37,566 nt of DNA, taken from Firmicutes bacterium M10-2. Its GTDB lineage: Bacteria > Bacillota_I > Bacilli_A > Erysipelotrichales > Erysipelotrichaceae. The notes beneath the pieces are model-generated. The model did not search any database. It was not told the DNA's origin and was given only the letters and a program-made list of their open reading frames with translations. Positions within the stretch are counted from its first letter, which is position 1; every line of letters begins with the position of its first letter. Location of the stretch: positions 454,013-491,578 of the forward strand of contig KE159681.1 in assembly GCA_000403415.2 (NCBI GenBank), in the 5' to 3' direction. Below, piece by piece: positions 1-7,690 of the stretch. A program made the position numbers and the translations under genes.

Positions 1-1111
1 CCTTTTCCTGCTCTTTCCGATATGTGTTGTATTTCATAAAAAGCTCGATATGGTGTTCCTTACAATACGAATAATTGTCATAGCTTCCATATCCGGCATC
101 GGCCGGTGTTTTCGTTGGATAGTCGCCATAGGCCATATTGTAGCCTTCCATGAACGGGATATAGATGTTCAGGTCATTGGCGTGGCTGGACACATAGATA
201 TGGCGGATATAGCGGTCGCTGCTTCCCATCTGGACATTATACCCGAGCTTGAATACATTGGTGTGATTGTAGTAATCGTATTTCATGTGCATGAACGTGG
301 CGCTCGGATCCGTTTTGGAAAAACTGTTTCTTCCATCGGCCAGCCGATAGTAGATCGAGTATTTCAGGATCTTATCCGCGTCTTCTTCAAAACCTTCCTT
401 AAAACGCTGGAGAGGATGTTTTCTTTGTCCTTTGCCATGTTTTGACTCGATTTTCCTCTGATTCATAAGTCCCTTGATCGTGTCGACAATCTCGACAAGA
501 TATTCGAAAGAAAATTCCTTCAATGCCGAAAGTTTGACGGGAACCTCTTCTTTTTCGCAGTATGTATTGAAAGCATGGATGCGTTCCATGATCTTCACCC
601 AGCGCTTTTGACGGTACTTCTTCGTGGATCGCATCCATACGAAAGTCATCTTGTTGGCGTTGGCCTCAAATTTGGTGCCGTCGATATAGAGGATATCGGT
701 ATGGATGTCGTCATGCGCTTCAAAATAGCGATTGAACTCGACAAAAAGATCTTCCAGAGGCATCCGAAGATTGTTGACGATGAAGCGTTGAAAAGCCATG
801 AAAGAAGGGGTGAGGCCATCCATGATGAATTGAAAACGAATACCGAATTTACACAGATCCTCAAGATCGCGCAGAGAAGCGTAGCCTTTGAGAGTGTAAG
901 CGAGAAGGATACATTGGAGCAATTTCAAGCCATCGTATCCGCAGTCATGACGGGAAGAGAAGTCGATATATTTGAACACGTTGACTCCCTCTACGACTTC
1001 CTTCACGGTTCTGGAGATATCATCCGAAGGGATGGAATCATCATAAACAAATGACAAAGGGAATTGAAAAGATGGCTGAAGTGCGTTACTATGGACTAGG
1101 TATTTTGTCAC
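1..1111 (-). CDS. IS1182-family transposase, 5' part (cut by window edge)
   Basis: An open frame with no stop runs from about 1111 down to base 1 and leaves the window, so about 370 N-terminal residues are visible. The translation fits IS1182-type DDE transposases: an N-terminal DUF772-like region (YDGLKLLQ, then LRDLEDL), a first catalytic Asp in the stretch DILYIDGTKFEAN, a DPSATFM element, a GYNVQ element, and a second Asp in ADAGYGS. The catalytic Glu would lie beyond base 1. No ATG is available at the start. GTG at 1111 gives an N-terminus (QFPLSFVYDDSIP) aligning with the family; TTG at 1057 is the alternative, and neither has a clear ribosome binding site. The frame looks intact, so the element may be functional. 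Its outer end probably lies near 1095-1125, just before a terminator hairpin that shields it from the panE operon. Confidence 0.85.
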   Translation of the reverse strand, partial: MTKYLVHSNALQPSFQFPLSFVYDDSIPSDDISRTVKEVVEGVNVFKYIDFSSRHDCGYDGLKLLQCILLAYTLKGYASLRDLEDLCKFGIRFQFIMDGLTPSFMAFQRFIVNNLRMPLEDLFVEFNRYFEAHDDIHTDILYIDGTKFEANANKMTFVWMRSTKKYRQKRWVKIMERIHAFNTYCEKEEVPVKLSALKEFSFEYLVEIVDTIKGLMNQRKIESKHGKGQRKHPLQRFKEGFEEDADKILKYSIYYRLADGRNSFSKTDPSATFMHMKYDYYNHTNVFKLGYNVQMGSSDRYIRHIYVSSHANDLNIYIPFMEGYNMAYGDYPTKTPADAGYGSYDNYSYCKEHHIELFMKYNTYRKEQEK

Positions 1112-1125
1112 AACTAAATAATACC

Positions 1126-1175
1126 AAAAAAGGCCGGGTTGATGATCATTTTGATATCAACTCGGTCCTTTTTTT
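1126..1175 (-). terminator. bidirectional terminator between IS and panE operon
   Basis: A long inverted repeat (arms about 1132-1143 and 1156-1168, one bulge) is flanked by an A run on the left and a T run on the right, so it can terminate in both directions. It closes the leftward histidine phosphatase-panE operon. Confidence 0.8.
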
Positions 1176-1220
1176 ATTTCGGGAGCCAGATATTTTTTTA
1201 CTTACCCGTTACAGCCCCTT

Positions 1221-2156
1221 TTACTCTGCATCAGGCACCGGACTATTCGAATACTCCGATGTGATCTTCTCGATCTTTTCTTTTAAGAATGCATTGATCG
1301 GCGCTTCTTTTTGCGTAAGATTTGCGATCTGCAAGATCGTACCCGAAAACAATCCGACTTCTGTTTTCCGCTTTGCAAGCACATCCTGCGCCATACTCGG
1401 CATCGAATCAGGATCCAATGCTTCAATCGCATTCACCCATTCATCGATTTGGCGATCTGTAATGATCACATCGCAAGTTTTCAATACATCCCTTGTTTCC
1501 TTCATCGTATCGATAAACAATTCCCTTAACTTCGGATCCTTTACAACTTGTCCGTACGTAGCTTGATATACAGCACACACTTGGTTAATTCCGCAATTGA
1601 GCATCAACTTCGAATATTGATCATGAACAATATCCTCTGAACGAAGATAAGGAAATTCGATCTCATCGAAAAAAGAAACAAGCCGGTCAAAACTTTCCTT
1701 TTGATCTTCTCTTTCAATCCCGATAACCAATTCTCCGGTTTTCGAATAGTTCAGGGCATCGTTTTGATACCTTGCATCCATTTTTTGCGCAATGGCCCGA
1801 ATAACCGGCTGTCTGAAATTTTTCATCAGCAGCTCGTCGCTTTCGATTCCGTTCAACCCCGAAATAAGAATCGTATCTTCCTTTAAAAACGGTTTGATTT
1901 GTTCCATCGCTTCCCGAAATGCTCCTGCTTTTGTCGTAATCAAGATCAAATCCGCGAAAAAGCTATCTCCTTTCGAAATGTATTGATACTCTTTTTTCTC
2001 TCCATTGATAAAATAAGGGACCTTCGTATATCTTTTTTTTCGCTTTCCGTCGCATAAAAACGCGAAATTTTCCCCAATCTTTTCCGCAATCAAAGAACCG
2101 AACAATCCTCCGACTGCACCGCGGCCTACGACGAGCACTTTTTCAATGTCCGCCAT
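1221..2156 (-). CDS. ketopantoate reductase family protein (PanE/ApbA-like)
   Basis: A 311-aa NADPH-dependent 2-dehydropantoate 2-reductase family member; the classic enzyme reduces ketopantoate to pantoate in coenzyme A synthesis. The N-terminal Rossmann motif is GRGAVGG (residues 11-17). The C-terminal catalytic domain has the expected Lys (K183, in SKLMLNC), Asn residues 187 and 191, a Ser in SMPSMAQD and Glu266 in KRKTEVG, so all key residues appear present. The ATG at 2156 was chosen over an upstream start because AAGGAAAC sits just before it. It overlaps the end of the preceding phosphatase gene by 14 nt and ends the operon. No panB or panC is present, so the substrate may be ketopantoate or another 2-keto acid. 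Confidence 0.85.
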   Translation of the reverse strand: MADIEKVLVVGRGAVGGLFGSLIAEKIGENFAFLCDGKRKKRYTKVPYFINGEKKEYQYISKGDSFFADLILITTKAGAFREAMEQIKPFLKEDTILISGLNGIESDELLMKNFRQPVIRAIAQKMDARYQNDALNYSKTGELVIGIEREDQKESFDRLVSFFDEIEFPYLRSEDIVHDQYSKLMLNCGINQVCAVYQATYGQVVKDPKLRELFIDTMKETRDVLKTCDVIITDRQIDEWVNAIEALDPDSMPSMAQDVLAKRKTEVGLFSGTILQIANLTQKEAPINAFLKEKIEKITSEYSNSPVPDAE

Positions 2157-2745
2157 GTTCGTTTCCTTTCGGACCATTGACATTGATAATTTCTTCCAAG
2201 ACGAATTCTCCGTTTTCCACGCTATATTTCAATATGCAGCAGTTATAAAATCGCTCTGTTTTCTTCGCTTTTGCGATTTTTTCCCATTCGCGATAAAAAT
2301 TGGCACAGCTTGCTCCGTGCGAAACCGCCAATACGCATTCATGCCCATCTTGTTCCATGATCTTTGTCAGCGTTTCGTTCATGCGCCGGCGAACTTCCGC
2401 TCTCGTTTCTCCTCCACCGTATACTTTGAAAAAAGTGTCGTATTCACTGAGCGGTGGATTTAAAAACTCGCTTTCCCCATCATAGGTTCCGAAATTCATT
2501 TCTTTTAATCCTTTTAGGCGAACATACGGAAGATCAGTAATGATTTCCAATGTATCGCTTGCTCTTTCGGATGTTGAACAGTACGCGTCAGTAAATAGGA
2601 CGTGGTGATCCTCGAACCACTTTTTCGCATTCATAGCCTGTTTACGTCCAAGCTCAGTCAACGGAGAATCCGTCCAGCCTTGGATCTTCTTCTTTTGATT
2701 GAACAGCGTTTCTCCATGACGCATCAAATACAACGTTTTTTTCAT
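2143..2745 (-). CDS. histidine phosphatase family protein (first of tandem pair)
   Basis: A 200-aa member of the phosphoglycerate mutase/histidine phosphatase superfamily. The catalytic RHGE motif is at residues 9-12, followed by FNQ and GWTDSPLTELG, and the second histidine is in AVSHGAS near residue 163; EMNFG in between supplies the usual acidic residue. The length suits the small cofactor-independent phosphatases (CobC, GpmB and PhoE-like). The substrate cannot be inferred. It starts at an ATGA overlap with the upstream paralogue and has a strong site (GGAGGAG) before its ATG. The two neighbours probably arose by tandem duplication. Confidence 0.85.
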   Translation of the reverse strand: MKKTLYLMRHGETLFNQKKKIQGWTDSPLTELGRKQAMNAKKWFEDHHVLFTDAYCSTSERASDTLEIITDLPYVRLKGLKEMNFGTYDGESEFLNPPLSEYDTFFKVYGGGETRAEVRRRMNETLTKIMEQDGHECVLAVSHGASCANFYREWEKIAKAKKTERFYNCCILKYSVENGEFVLEEIINVNGPKGNEHGGH

Positions 2746-3335
2746 AATAAAAACTCCTCCCTTTCCGTTTGGATGAAATCAATCAGCTCCATATCGTATC
2801 CGTCTACTTCATACACTAGGATGCATCCGTTGCGAAAATCATGAACCTCCTCGATTCCTTCTTTTCTTGCCAAAGAATAAAACAATCCCGAAACCGGAAT
2901 TCCATGACTTACGAAAAGAACCTGATCGTTTCCTTGCCGGTTCATGATCTGCACAATCGTCCGATACGCCCGCACGATCGCTTCCTCTGCCGTTTCCCCG
3001 CCGACACTTTTAAAAAAAGTGTTTCGATCCACATCCGGGATATCGTGATGTTTCCAACCATCGTATTTTCCGAAACTCATTTCCCTCAATCCGGGTGTCG
3101 TAAAACAAGGTACATTTTCGCCTTGTACAATAATCAGCATTGTATCGATCGCCCGCTGCAGATCCGAAGAATATGCGTGATCGAAACGAATTCCCCGTTC
3201 TGAAAAATATTCATGCACCTGCCACGCTTGCTGTCGTCCTTTTTGCGTGAGAGGCGAATCTTTCCATCCCTGACATCTTTTTTCGACATTAAATTTTGTT
3301 TGTCCGTGTCTTACAATATATGCTCTCTTTTTCAT
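2742..3335 (-). CDS. histidine phosphatase family protein (second of tandem pair)
   Basis: A 197-aa histidine phosphatase with RHGQT near residue 9, GWKDSPLTQKG, REMSFGKYDG and the second histidine in FVSHGIP. It is clearly related to the next gene in the operon, sharing the order of motifs and the C-terminal CILVYEV/CILKYSV element. The ATG at 3335 gives the family N-terminus; a TTG 33 nt upstream would only add a tail lying over the promoter. A TATAAT box lies exactly 6 nt before the ATG and there is no ribosome binding site, so the mRNA is probably leaderless. Substrate unknown. First gene of the three-gene leftward operon. Confidence 0.85.
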   Translation of the reverse strand: MKKRAYIVRHGQTKFNVEKRCQGWKDSPLTQKGRQQAWQVHEYFSERGIRFDHAYSSDLQRAIDTMLIIVQGENVPCFTTPGLREMSFGKYDGWKHHDIPDVDRNTFFKSVGGETAEEAIVRAYRTIVQIMNRQGNDQVLFVSHGIPVSGLFYSLARKEGIEEVHDFRNGCILVYEVDGYDMELIDFIQTEREEFLL

Positions 3336-3341
3336 AGTTTT

Positions 3342-3347
3342 ATTATA
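3342..3347 (-). promoter_or_regulatory. -10 box of leaderless-type promoter (histidine phosphatase operon)
   Basis: A perfect TATAAT on the minus strand followed by 6 nt and then ATG. Transcription would begin at or next to the start codon. No good -35 was found. Confidence 0.65.
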
Positions 3348-3398
3348 TCCGATTTTTATTGATCCCAAAGAAAATCACGAAGATAAAAGCTAAAAAGC

Positions 3399-3428
3399 TT
3401 CCTTAAAGCAAACTTTAAGGAATATAAT
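3399..3428 (+). promoter_or_regulatory. perfect palindrome plus -10 box upstream of the DUF362 gene
   Basis: Arms TTCCTTAAAG (3399-3408) and CTTTAAGGAA (3413-3422) are perfectly complementary around CAAA, and TATAAT (3423-3428) follows directly. The palindrome occupies the -35/spacer region, which fits an operator for a dimeric repressor. There is no T tract, so it is not a terminator. Confidence 0.55.
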
Positions 3429-3459
3429 GATTTTATAAAACAGCAGAAAGGAAAACAGT

Positions 3460-4356
3460 ATGGAAAAATCAAAAGTGTACTTCACAAAAGATACAGGATC
3501 GAAAAGTCTTGTACGTCTATATGAAGCACTCAAAAAAGAATTGAACGGAAACGTTGCCGTCAAGCTTCATTCCGGAGAAAGAGGAAATCAAAATTTTCTG
3601 CGTCCCGAATTCGTAAAACCGATCATTGACAAAGTTAACGGAACTGTTGTTGAATGCAACACGGCCTACGGACATGATATGGGTGGTGCCCGCTTCAATA
3701 CCACTACGCATATGGAAGTAATGAAAGAACATGGCTGGACAGAAAACTTTGACGTAGACATCCTCGATTCGGAAGGACCGGATCTTGTTCTTGAAATTCC
3801 AAACGGAAAAATCATCAAAGAAAACTTTGTCGGAAAGGATATTGCCAAATACAATTCCCTTCTTGTCCTTTCCCACTTCAAAGGTCATCCGATGGGCGGT
3901 TACGGAGGAGCGCTTAAGCAGCTTTCGATCGGTGTCGCTTCTTCGGACGGAAAATGTTGGATCCACTCTACCGGAAAGTCAAAAGATATGAAAGAATGCT
4001 GGCAAATTCCGATCGAACACGATGAATTTTTGGAAGCTATGGCCGATGCGGCCGGAAGCGTTCACAATTATTTCAAAGACAATGTCGTATACATCAACGC
4101 ATTGGTAAACTTATCTGTGGATTGCGATTGCTGCCACGTAGCCGAAGATCCATGCATGAAAGATATCGGAATCATGATTTCCACCGATCCGGTTGCGATT
4201 GATCAGGCTTGTCTTGATATGGTGTATAACTCCACCGATCCGGGACGTGATCACCTTGTGGAACGCATCGAATCAAGACATGGACGATTGACGGTAGATG
4301 CTGCCGAAAAACTCGGATACGGAAGCAAGGAATATGAATTAATCGATATCGATTAA
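3460..4356 (+). CDS. DUF362 domain-containing protein
   Basis: A 298-aa protein of the DUF362 family, which is often annotated as an iron-sulfur or ferredoxin-like protein of unknown function. Recognisable elements are VKLHSGERGNQNFLRP near the N-terminus, the central LVLSHFKGHPMGGYGGALKQLSIG, a CDCC-containing stretch (DCDCCHVAEDPC) in the last third, and DIGIMISTDPVAIDQA. The two-cluster ferredoxin module seen in many longer members is absent; the Cys cluster could bind a metal. ATG has a good site (AAAGGA, 8 nt upstream). It is a single gene with its own promoter, palindromic operator and terminator. No function can be assigned. Confidence 0.85.
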   Translation: MEKSKVYFTKDTGSKSLVRLYEALKKELNGNVAVKLHSGERGNQNFLRPEFVKPIIDKVNGTVVECNTAYGHDMGGARFNTTTHMEVMKEHGWTENFDVDILDSEGPDLVLEIPNGKIIKENFVGKDIAKYNSLLVLSHFKGHPMGGYGGALKQLSIGVASSDGKCWIHSTGKSKDMKECWQIPIEHDEFLEAMADAAGSVHNYFKDNVVYINALVNLSVDCDCCHVAEDPCMKDIGIMISTDPVAIDQACLDMVYNSTDPGRDHLVERIESRHGRLTVDAAEKLGYGSKEYELIDID

Positions 4357-4374
4357 CAGGAATCTCATTGAAAG

Positions 4375-4398
4375 CGCATGCAAAAAATGCGATTTTTT
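4375..4398 (+). terminator. terminator after DUF362 gene
   Basis: A short stem (CGCAT/ATGCG, 7-nt loop) followed by six T residues, starting about 18 nt after the stop codon. Confidence 0.5.
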
Positions 4399-4510
4399 AT
4401 CTTTATATAAAGAAAGCGATTACTTTTTTAATATGTATTTTTTTGTTTTTTTCGCTTTTATTTTTAAGTGAAACGCGCTATAGTATCCATGTTCAAAGGA
4501 GGAAGCACTT

Positions 4511-4687
4511 ATGAAAAACAACAAGATCAACTCGATGAATCGCGAAGAAATGATCAAGCGATATATGAACAGCCGAACAAGCGACTTTGATTGGAGCATG
4601 CCTAGCCGCATTACCCCAGCTCATTCAAAAACAAAACTCGGCAAAGTTCAAAAAGCCGTATTAAACGAATCCGGAGTGCTCGCCTAG
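4511..4687 (+). CDS. 58-aa small protein of unknown function
   Basis: A short frame with a strong ribosome binding site (AAAGGAGG, 8 nt before ATG). The product is basic and hydrophilic, with no membrane segment or Cys. It starts MKNNKINSMNREEMIKRYMN, has a central Trp (DFDWSMPSRITP) and ends in NESGVLA. A possible -10 (TATAGT, near 4480) precedes it, and an intrinsic terminator begins within its last codons, so it is a free-standing compact transcription unit. The strong site and the terminator fitted to the stop codon argue that it is real. I do not recognise the family. Confidence 0.7.
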   Translation: MKNNKINSMNREEMIKRYMNSRTSDFDWSMPSRITPAHSKTKLGKVQKAVLNESGVLA

Positions 4688-4700
4688 CACTCTTTTTTTT
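4674..4700 (+). terminator. terminator overlapping the stop codon of the 58-aa gene
   Basis: A perfect 7-bp stem GAGTGCT/AGCACTC with loop CGCCT, followed by eight T residues. The TAG stop codon spans the loop and the start of the second arm. Confidence 0.9.
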
Positions 4701-4712
4701 ATGATTTTGGCT

Positions 4713-4740
4713 TTGTTGTGTTTCTTTCCTATGGTATGAT
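4713..4740 (+). promoter_or_regulatory. promoter of the Pro/Glu-rich surface protein gene
   Basis: TTGTTG (4713-4718), a 16-nt spacer and TATGAT (4735-4740), ahead of GGAGGG and a GTG start. Confidence 0.6.
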
Positions 4741-4774
4741 ATTTAAAGAATTCTATTTTAGGAGGGAACATTTT

Positions 4775-5932
4775 GTGAAAGCAACAAAAAAAATCCGTAA
4801 ACGAAATACAATCCTTGTCAGTATTCTTGCCGCTCTGGTTGTGATCGGTATTGCCGTAGGATTATTTCTATTTTGGCCTCAGCCGAAATTCGAAGCCAAA
4901 TCAACCGTCGAACTTGCTTATGGAGATCCTGTTATCTTAGAACCGGCCCTTTTTGTCGAGTCGGATAACGACAACATTACACTTGAGAGCAGCTTGATCA
5001 GCGATAAAGAATCGTATACCTACAACAAAACGACACATCAAGTCGTTTCAAAAGGAGAAAGCACCTTAGCTCCCGGAGAATACACGATTACCTTGCGTCG
5101 CAACAACCAAGAAGTCACTTCTAAGTTGATCATTAAATCTAATGATCGGATTCAGTTCATTTCCATGCCGAAACTCATCGTTGTAGAACAAGATGCCATC
5201 GACTTTGATCTTTCCAATTACTTTTTGGCCATTGCGACAAAACCGATTCATCTGGAATGTCCTGACATCGATATTTCCAAACCGTCCGAGCAAACCATAA
5301 CAATCAAAGCAATATGCGAAGACAAAACCGCACTTGAAGCAAGTGTGAATGTGAAAGTAATCACTGCAGCCGATGTCGCCAACGGAGAAACTCTTTCATC
5401 CATGGTCAATGGCGAAGTTCCGCTCAGCCAAACAACATGGGATGCTCTCGATTCCGGAACATTAACCTCGATTTCGATTGCCGATCAGCCAAAACAAATC
5501 CAATCCGTCTTGCTGCAGGCAAGCAAAGGAACGTTGGCCAACGAAATCTCTTTTAAAGAACCGAAAGATAAAAAATTCCTGAATCCGAAAACATTTACGC
5601 CAAAAGCAAAAGAAGAAACAAAAAGCACCACACCTGAATCGCAAGAAGAAACGGAAACTCCTGATCCACAGGACACGACTCCGATTGTGCAAACTCCAAT
5701 CTATAATTACACCCAGCCGAGTCTGCCGGTTACCAATCCGGGACAAACTGAACCTGAACAACCAAGCAATCCTGGTCCGACAGAACCGGAACAACCAAGC
5801 GAGCCTGGAACGACAGAGCCGGAGCAGCCAAGCAACCCGGGTCCGACAGAACCGGAACAACCAAGTCAGCCGGAGCAGCCAAGCGATCCGGGACAAACGA
5901 TCGTTCCGATCGATCCGACGCCTCAAGAATAA
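4775..5932 (+). CDS. membrane-anchored surface protein with Pro/Glu-rich repeat tail
   Basis: A 385-aa protein. The GTG at 4775 is chosen because GGAGGG lies 8 nt upstream; upstream in-frame starts would overlap the promoter. A basic N-terminus (KATKKIRKRN) leads into one membrane segment (about residues 13-34, ending LFLFWPQ), so the rest is probably outside the cell and held by an uncleaved anchor. Residues about 40-215 look like two beta-rich Ig-like modules (for example APGEYTITLRRNN, then SEQTITIKAI). A charged Lys/Glu linker follows, then a repeat tail of about 60 residues built on EPEQPSNPGPT. There is no LPxTG motif. It could span or bind the cell wall; binding partner unknown. Confidence 0.8.
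   Translation: MKATKKIRKRNTILVSILAALVVIGIAVGLFLFWPQPKFEAKSTVELAYGDPVILEPALFVESDNDNITLESSLISDKESYTYNKTTHQVVSKGESTLAPGEYTITLRRNNQEVTSKLIIKSNDRIQFISMPKLIVVEQDAIDFDLSNYFLAIATKPIHLECPDIDISKPSEQTITIKAICEDKTALEASVNVKVITAADVANGETLSSMVNGEVPLSQTTWDALDSGTLTSISIADQPKQIQSVLLQASKGTLANEISFKEPKDKKFLNPKTFTPKAKEETKSTTPESQEETETPDPQDTTPIVQTPIYNYTQPSLPVTNPGQTEPEQPSNPGPTEPEQPSEPGTTEPEQPSNPGPTEPEQPSQPEQPSDPGQTIVPIDPTPQE
5741..5899 (+). repeat. imperfect tandem repeats coding for the Pro/Glu tail
   Basis: Four to five degenerate copies of a unit of about 33 nt encode EPEQPSNPGPT-like repeats. The units differ mostly at third codon positions, which suggests selection on the peptide. Copy number is likely to vary between strains. 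Confidence 0.8.
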
Positions 5933-5936
5933 GAAA

Positions 5937-5974
5937 AAGAAGCGAAATCATTCATTCGATTTCGCTTCTTTATT
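5937..5974. terminator. shared convergent terminator (surface protein / nth)
   Basis: A 13-bp stem (5937-5949 with 5958-5970) and an 8-nt loop, with A and T runs on either side, so it serves both genes. Its right arm lies in the last codons of nth. Confidence 0.9.
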
Positions 5975-6631
5975 TTTCTTCAATCGTTCTTTCTCGCTTT
6001 TCTTATACGCTTCAAAAGCATCTTTTTTACAAAAAGAAACAAAAGGGCATTCTTCGCATTTCGGATTTCTTGCCGTACAAAAATAACGGCCGAAAAAGAT
6101 CATATCATGATGTCCCTGATTCCAGCGCTTACGATCGATTTTGCGCTTAAGCTTCTCTTCGACTTTTTCCACACTGTCATTGAATTTGGCAAGGCCAAGC
6201 CTTTTGCTCACACGCTCCACATGGGTATCGACCGCAAAACTCGGAATATCAAACGCAACGCTGCGGACGACATTTGCTGTTTTGCGTCCAACGCCCGCCA
6301 ACGACTGCAGCTCCTTATAACTTGAAGGAACCACTCCCCGAAAACGCTCTTCAAGATCTTTCGCCATGGAAATAATATTTTTTGCTTTTGCGTGGTACAA
6401 ACCAATCGTACGAATATAGCTTTCGACATCCTCTATATCGGCATTTGCCAAATCTTCGGCACTCGGGTATCTTTTAAACAGCGCCGGAGTGACCCGATTG
6501 ACCGAAGCATCGGTCGTTTGGGCCGAAAGAATGACCGCCACAACAAGCTGAAAATCATTTTCGTGATATAATTCGCATTTTGCATCCGGGAAAATTTTCT
6601 CGATTTCATCCAAAATTTCATTACCGCTCAT
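5948..6631 (-). CDS. nth: endonuclease III (DNA glycosylase/AP lyase)
   Basis: A 227-aa base-excision repair enzyme that removes oxidised pyrimidines and nicks abasic sites. It shows LSAQTTD (helix 2), the helix-hairpin-helix LAGVGRKTA with the catalytic Lys, the catalytic Asp in AVDTHVERV, and the [4Fe-4S] loop C-x6-C-x2-C-x5-C near the C-terminus (CTARNPKCEECPFVSFC). The C-terminus carries an extra basic tail of about 20 residues. The ATG at 6631 overlaps the dnaD stop codon (TGATG), indicating translational coupling. The dnaD-nth pairing is conserved in Bacillus. Confidence 0.97.
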   Translation of the reverse strand: MSGNEILDEIEKIFPDAKCELYHENDFQLVVAVILSAQTTDASVNRVTPALFKRYPSAEDLANADIEDVESYIRTIGLYHAKAKNIISMAKDLEERFRGVVPSSYKELQSLAGVGRKTANVVRSVAFDIPSFAVDTHVERVSKRLGLAKFNDSVEKVEEKLKRKIDRKRWNQGHHDMIFFGRYFCTARNPKCEECPFVSFCKKDAFEAYKKSEKERLKKNKEAKSNE

Positions 6632-7173
6632 CAACGAACCCCGCTTTCAATATCTTCTGTTGTCAGGCCCTTGTTGTTCCAGGAAATGAGCACATTCTCA
6701 ATATAAGTCAAGTTCCGCTTATTGTAAACCGACGCTTCATTTAATGCGCAAATCACTTGTCTTTCCGAGAATTTTTCCGCAAGATCGAGAATTTTCTGCA
6801 TTTCCTGAGGACTTAAATCCCGACCAAATTCATCTTCGAATTCCGAAATCAGGCTTTTCGAAAGACTTTGACCAACCTTTTGGCTGTTCTTGACCAATCC
6901 ATCCAAGCGAAAAACGACCTTTCCGTTGGCAAAATCAATGGTTAAATATCCTTTTTTCGAAAGAATCTGAAAAATCGTATCCACTTCTTCTTCACTCATC
7001 TTTGTCTTTAGCGCAAACTCTTCTGTCGAAATCGCAAGATCGTGCGTATTGTAATGCGCAATCAGCAGCACCACCAAAGCTTCTTTGGCATCCAGCGTCA
7101 AATTTTCCAAATTCGTAAAGATCCAGGCGCATTGATCCACCCAAGGTGCCGACCAATCAAAATTTTGTGCCAT
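6631..7173 (-). CDS. dnaD: DnaD-domain replication initiation protein
   Basis: A 180-aa protein with an N-terminal winged-helix (DDBH1-like) region (about residues 20-95, LTLDAKEALVVLLIAHYN) and a C-terminal DnaD/DnaB_2 domain (about 110-175), including the signature region YNKRNLTYIENVLISWNNKG (YxxxNxxYIxxILxxW). In Bacillus, DnaD acts with DnaA, DnaB and DnaI in loading the replicative helicase. The site before ATG is TAGGGGATA. It lies between ypmB-like and nth genes; the aspB gene found between ypmB and dnaD in B. subtilis is absent here. Confidence 0.93.
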   Translation of the reverse strand: MAQNFDWSAPWVDQCAWIFTNLENLTLDAKEALVVLLIAHYNTHDLAISTEEFALKTKMSEEEVDTIFQILSKKGYLTIDFANGKVVFRLDGLVKNSQKVGQSLSKSLISEFEDEFGRDLSPQEMQKILDLAEKFSERQVICALNEASVYNKRNLTYIENVLISWNNKGLTTEDIESGVR

Positions 7174-7183
7174 TTTTTATCCC

Positions 7184-7651
7184 CTACCTTTCATATACTC
7201 GTGAAAACGTATCATAATCGAGCAGCAGCATTTTTTTCGAATCGATGATCTCGTAACAAGGACTGTTGTATCCGAATGTTAATTGAACCGTTTCCGGCTC
7301 CATGCCATATTGTTCCTGGGCGATTTTTCGAGCCTTTTCATAATCCAAGGTCGCGATATCTCTTGTCGTGATTTCATCGAATTTCTGGTCGAACCAATAC
7401 AATGTATCTTCCGTATACCCTTGATATGTCACATAATCGAATATATTTTTTTCAAGACCTTGTATGCCGGGCACCTTTTCTTCGATCTTCTCGTATGCAT
7501 TCGCAAGCTGTTCGTCATGAATCCTTGCCGGACCGCTAATGAACAATGCCCATAAGATTGCGAGCAGCAAAACCAGAACGACCGCTAAAGCAACCGTTGT
7601 CGGCAAGCCATAATATCTTCCTTTTATCTTCTTTGATTTTTCATTTGCCAT
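7184..7651 (-). CDS. YpmB-like membrane-anchored protein (DUF5590)
   Basis: A 155-aa protein with a basic cytoplasmic start, one membrane segment (about residues 18-40, VALAVVLVLLLAILWALFI) and an extracellular domain with the PepSY/DUF5590-like pattern ARKIAQEQYGM followed by beta-strands. Assignment as YpmB-like rests on this architecture plus location directly upstream of dnaD-nth, as in Bacillus; the function of YpmB is not established. The ATG at 7651 is chosen because an extended -10 (TGCTATAAT) ends exactly 6 nt upstream; there is no ribosome binding site, so the mRNA is probably leaderless. Confidence 0.75.
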   Translation of the reverse strand: MANEKSKKIKGRYYGLPTTVALAVVLVLLLAILWALFISGPARIHDEQLANAYEKIEEKVPGIQGLEKNIFDYVTYQGYTEDTLYWFDQKFDEITTRDIATLDYEKARKIAQEQYGMEPETVQLTFGYNSPCYEIIDSKKMLLLDYDTFSRVYER

Positions 7652-7657
7652 GGACTC

Positions 7658-7666
7658 ATTATAGCA
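7658..7666 (-). promoter_or_regulatory. extended -10 of leaderless-type promoter (ypmB-dnaD-nth)
   Basis: TGCTATAAT on the minus strand, then 6 nt, then ATG. It partly overlaps the T tract of the mtnN terminator, so ypmB-dnaD-nth is a separate transcription unit. Confidence 0.7.
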
Positions 7667-7689
7667 CAAAAAAGAAGAGGCAAACCTCT
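7666..7689 (-). terminator. terminator after mtnN
   Basis: AGAGG/CCTCT stem with a 4-nt loop followed by TCTTTTTTG on the minus strand, directly after the mtnN stop codon. Confidence 0.65.
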
Positions 7690-7690
7690 C

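Noticed and set aside
50-1054. Plus-strand frames of 131, 159 and similar length over the IS region
   Set aside because: They are antisense to the transposase, which is open through the whole stretch on the minus strand and has recognisable family motifs.
5741-5899. CRISPR-like array
   Set aside because: The repeats are coding, imperfect and contiguous, without spacers.
5462-6086. Long frames on both strands over the Pro/Glu repeat region
   Set aside because: They arise from the repeat's regular composition and have Arg/Leu/Ser-rich low-complexity translations.
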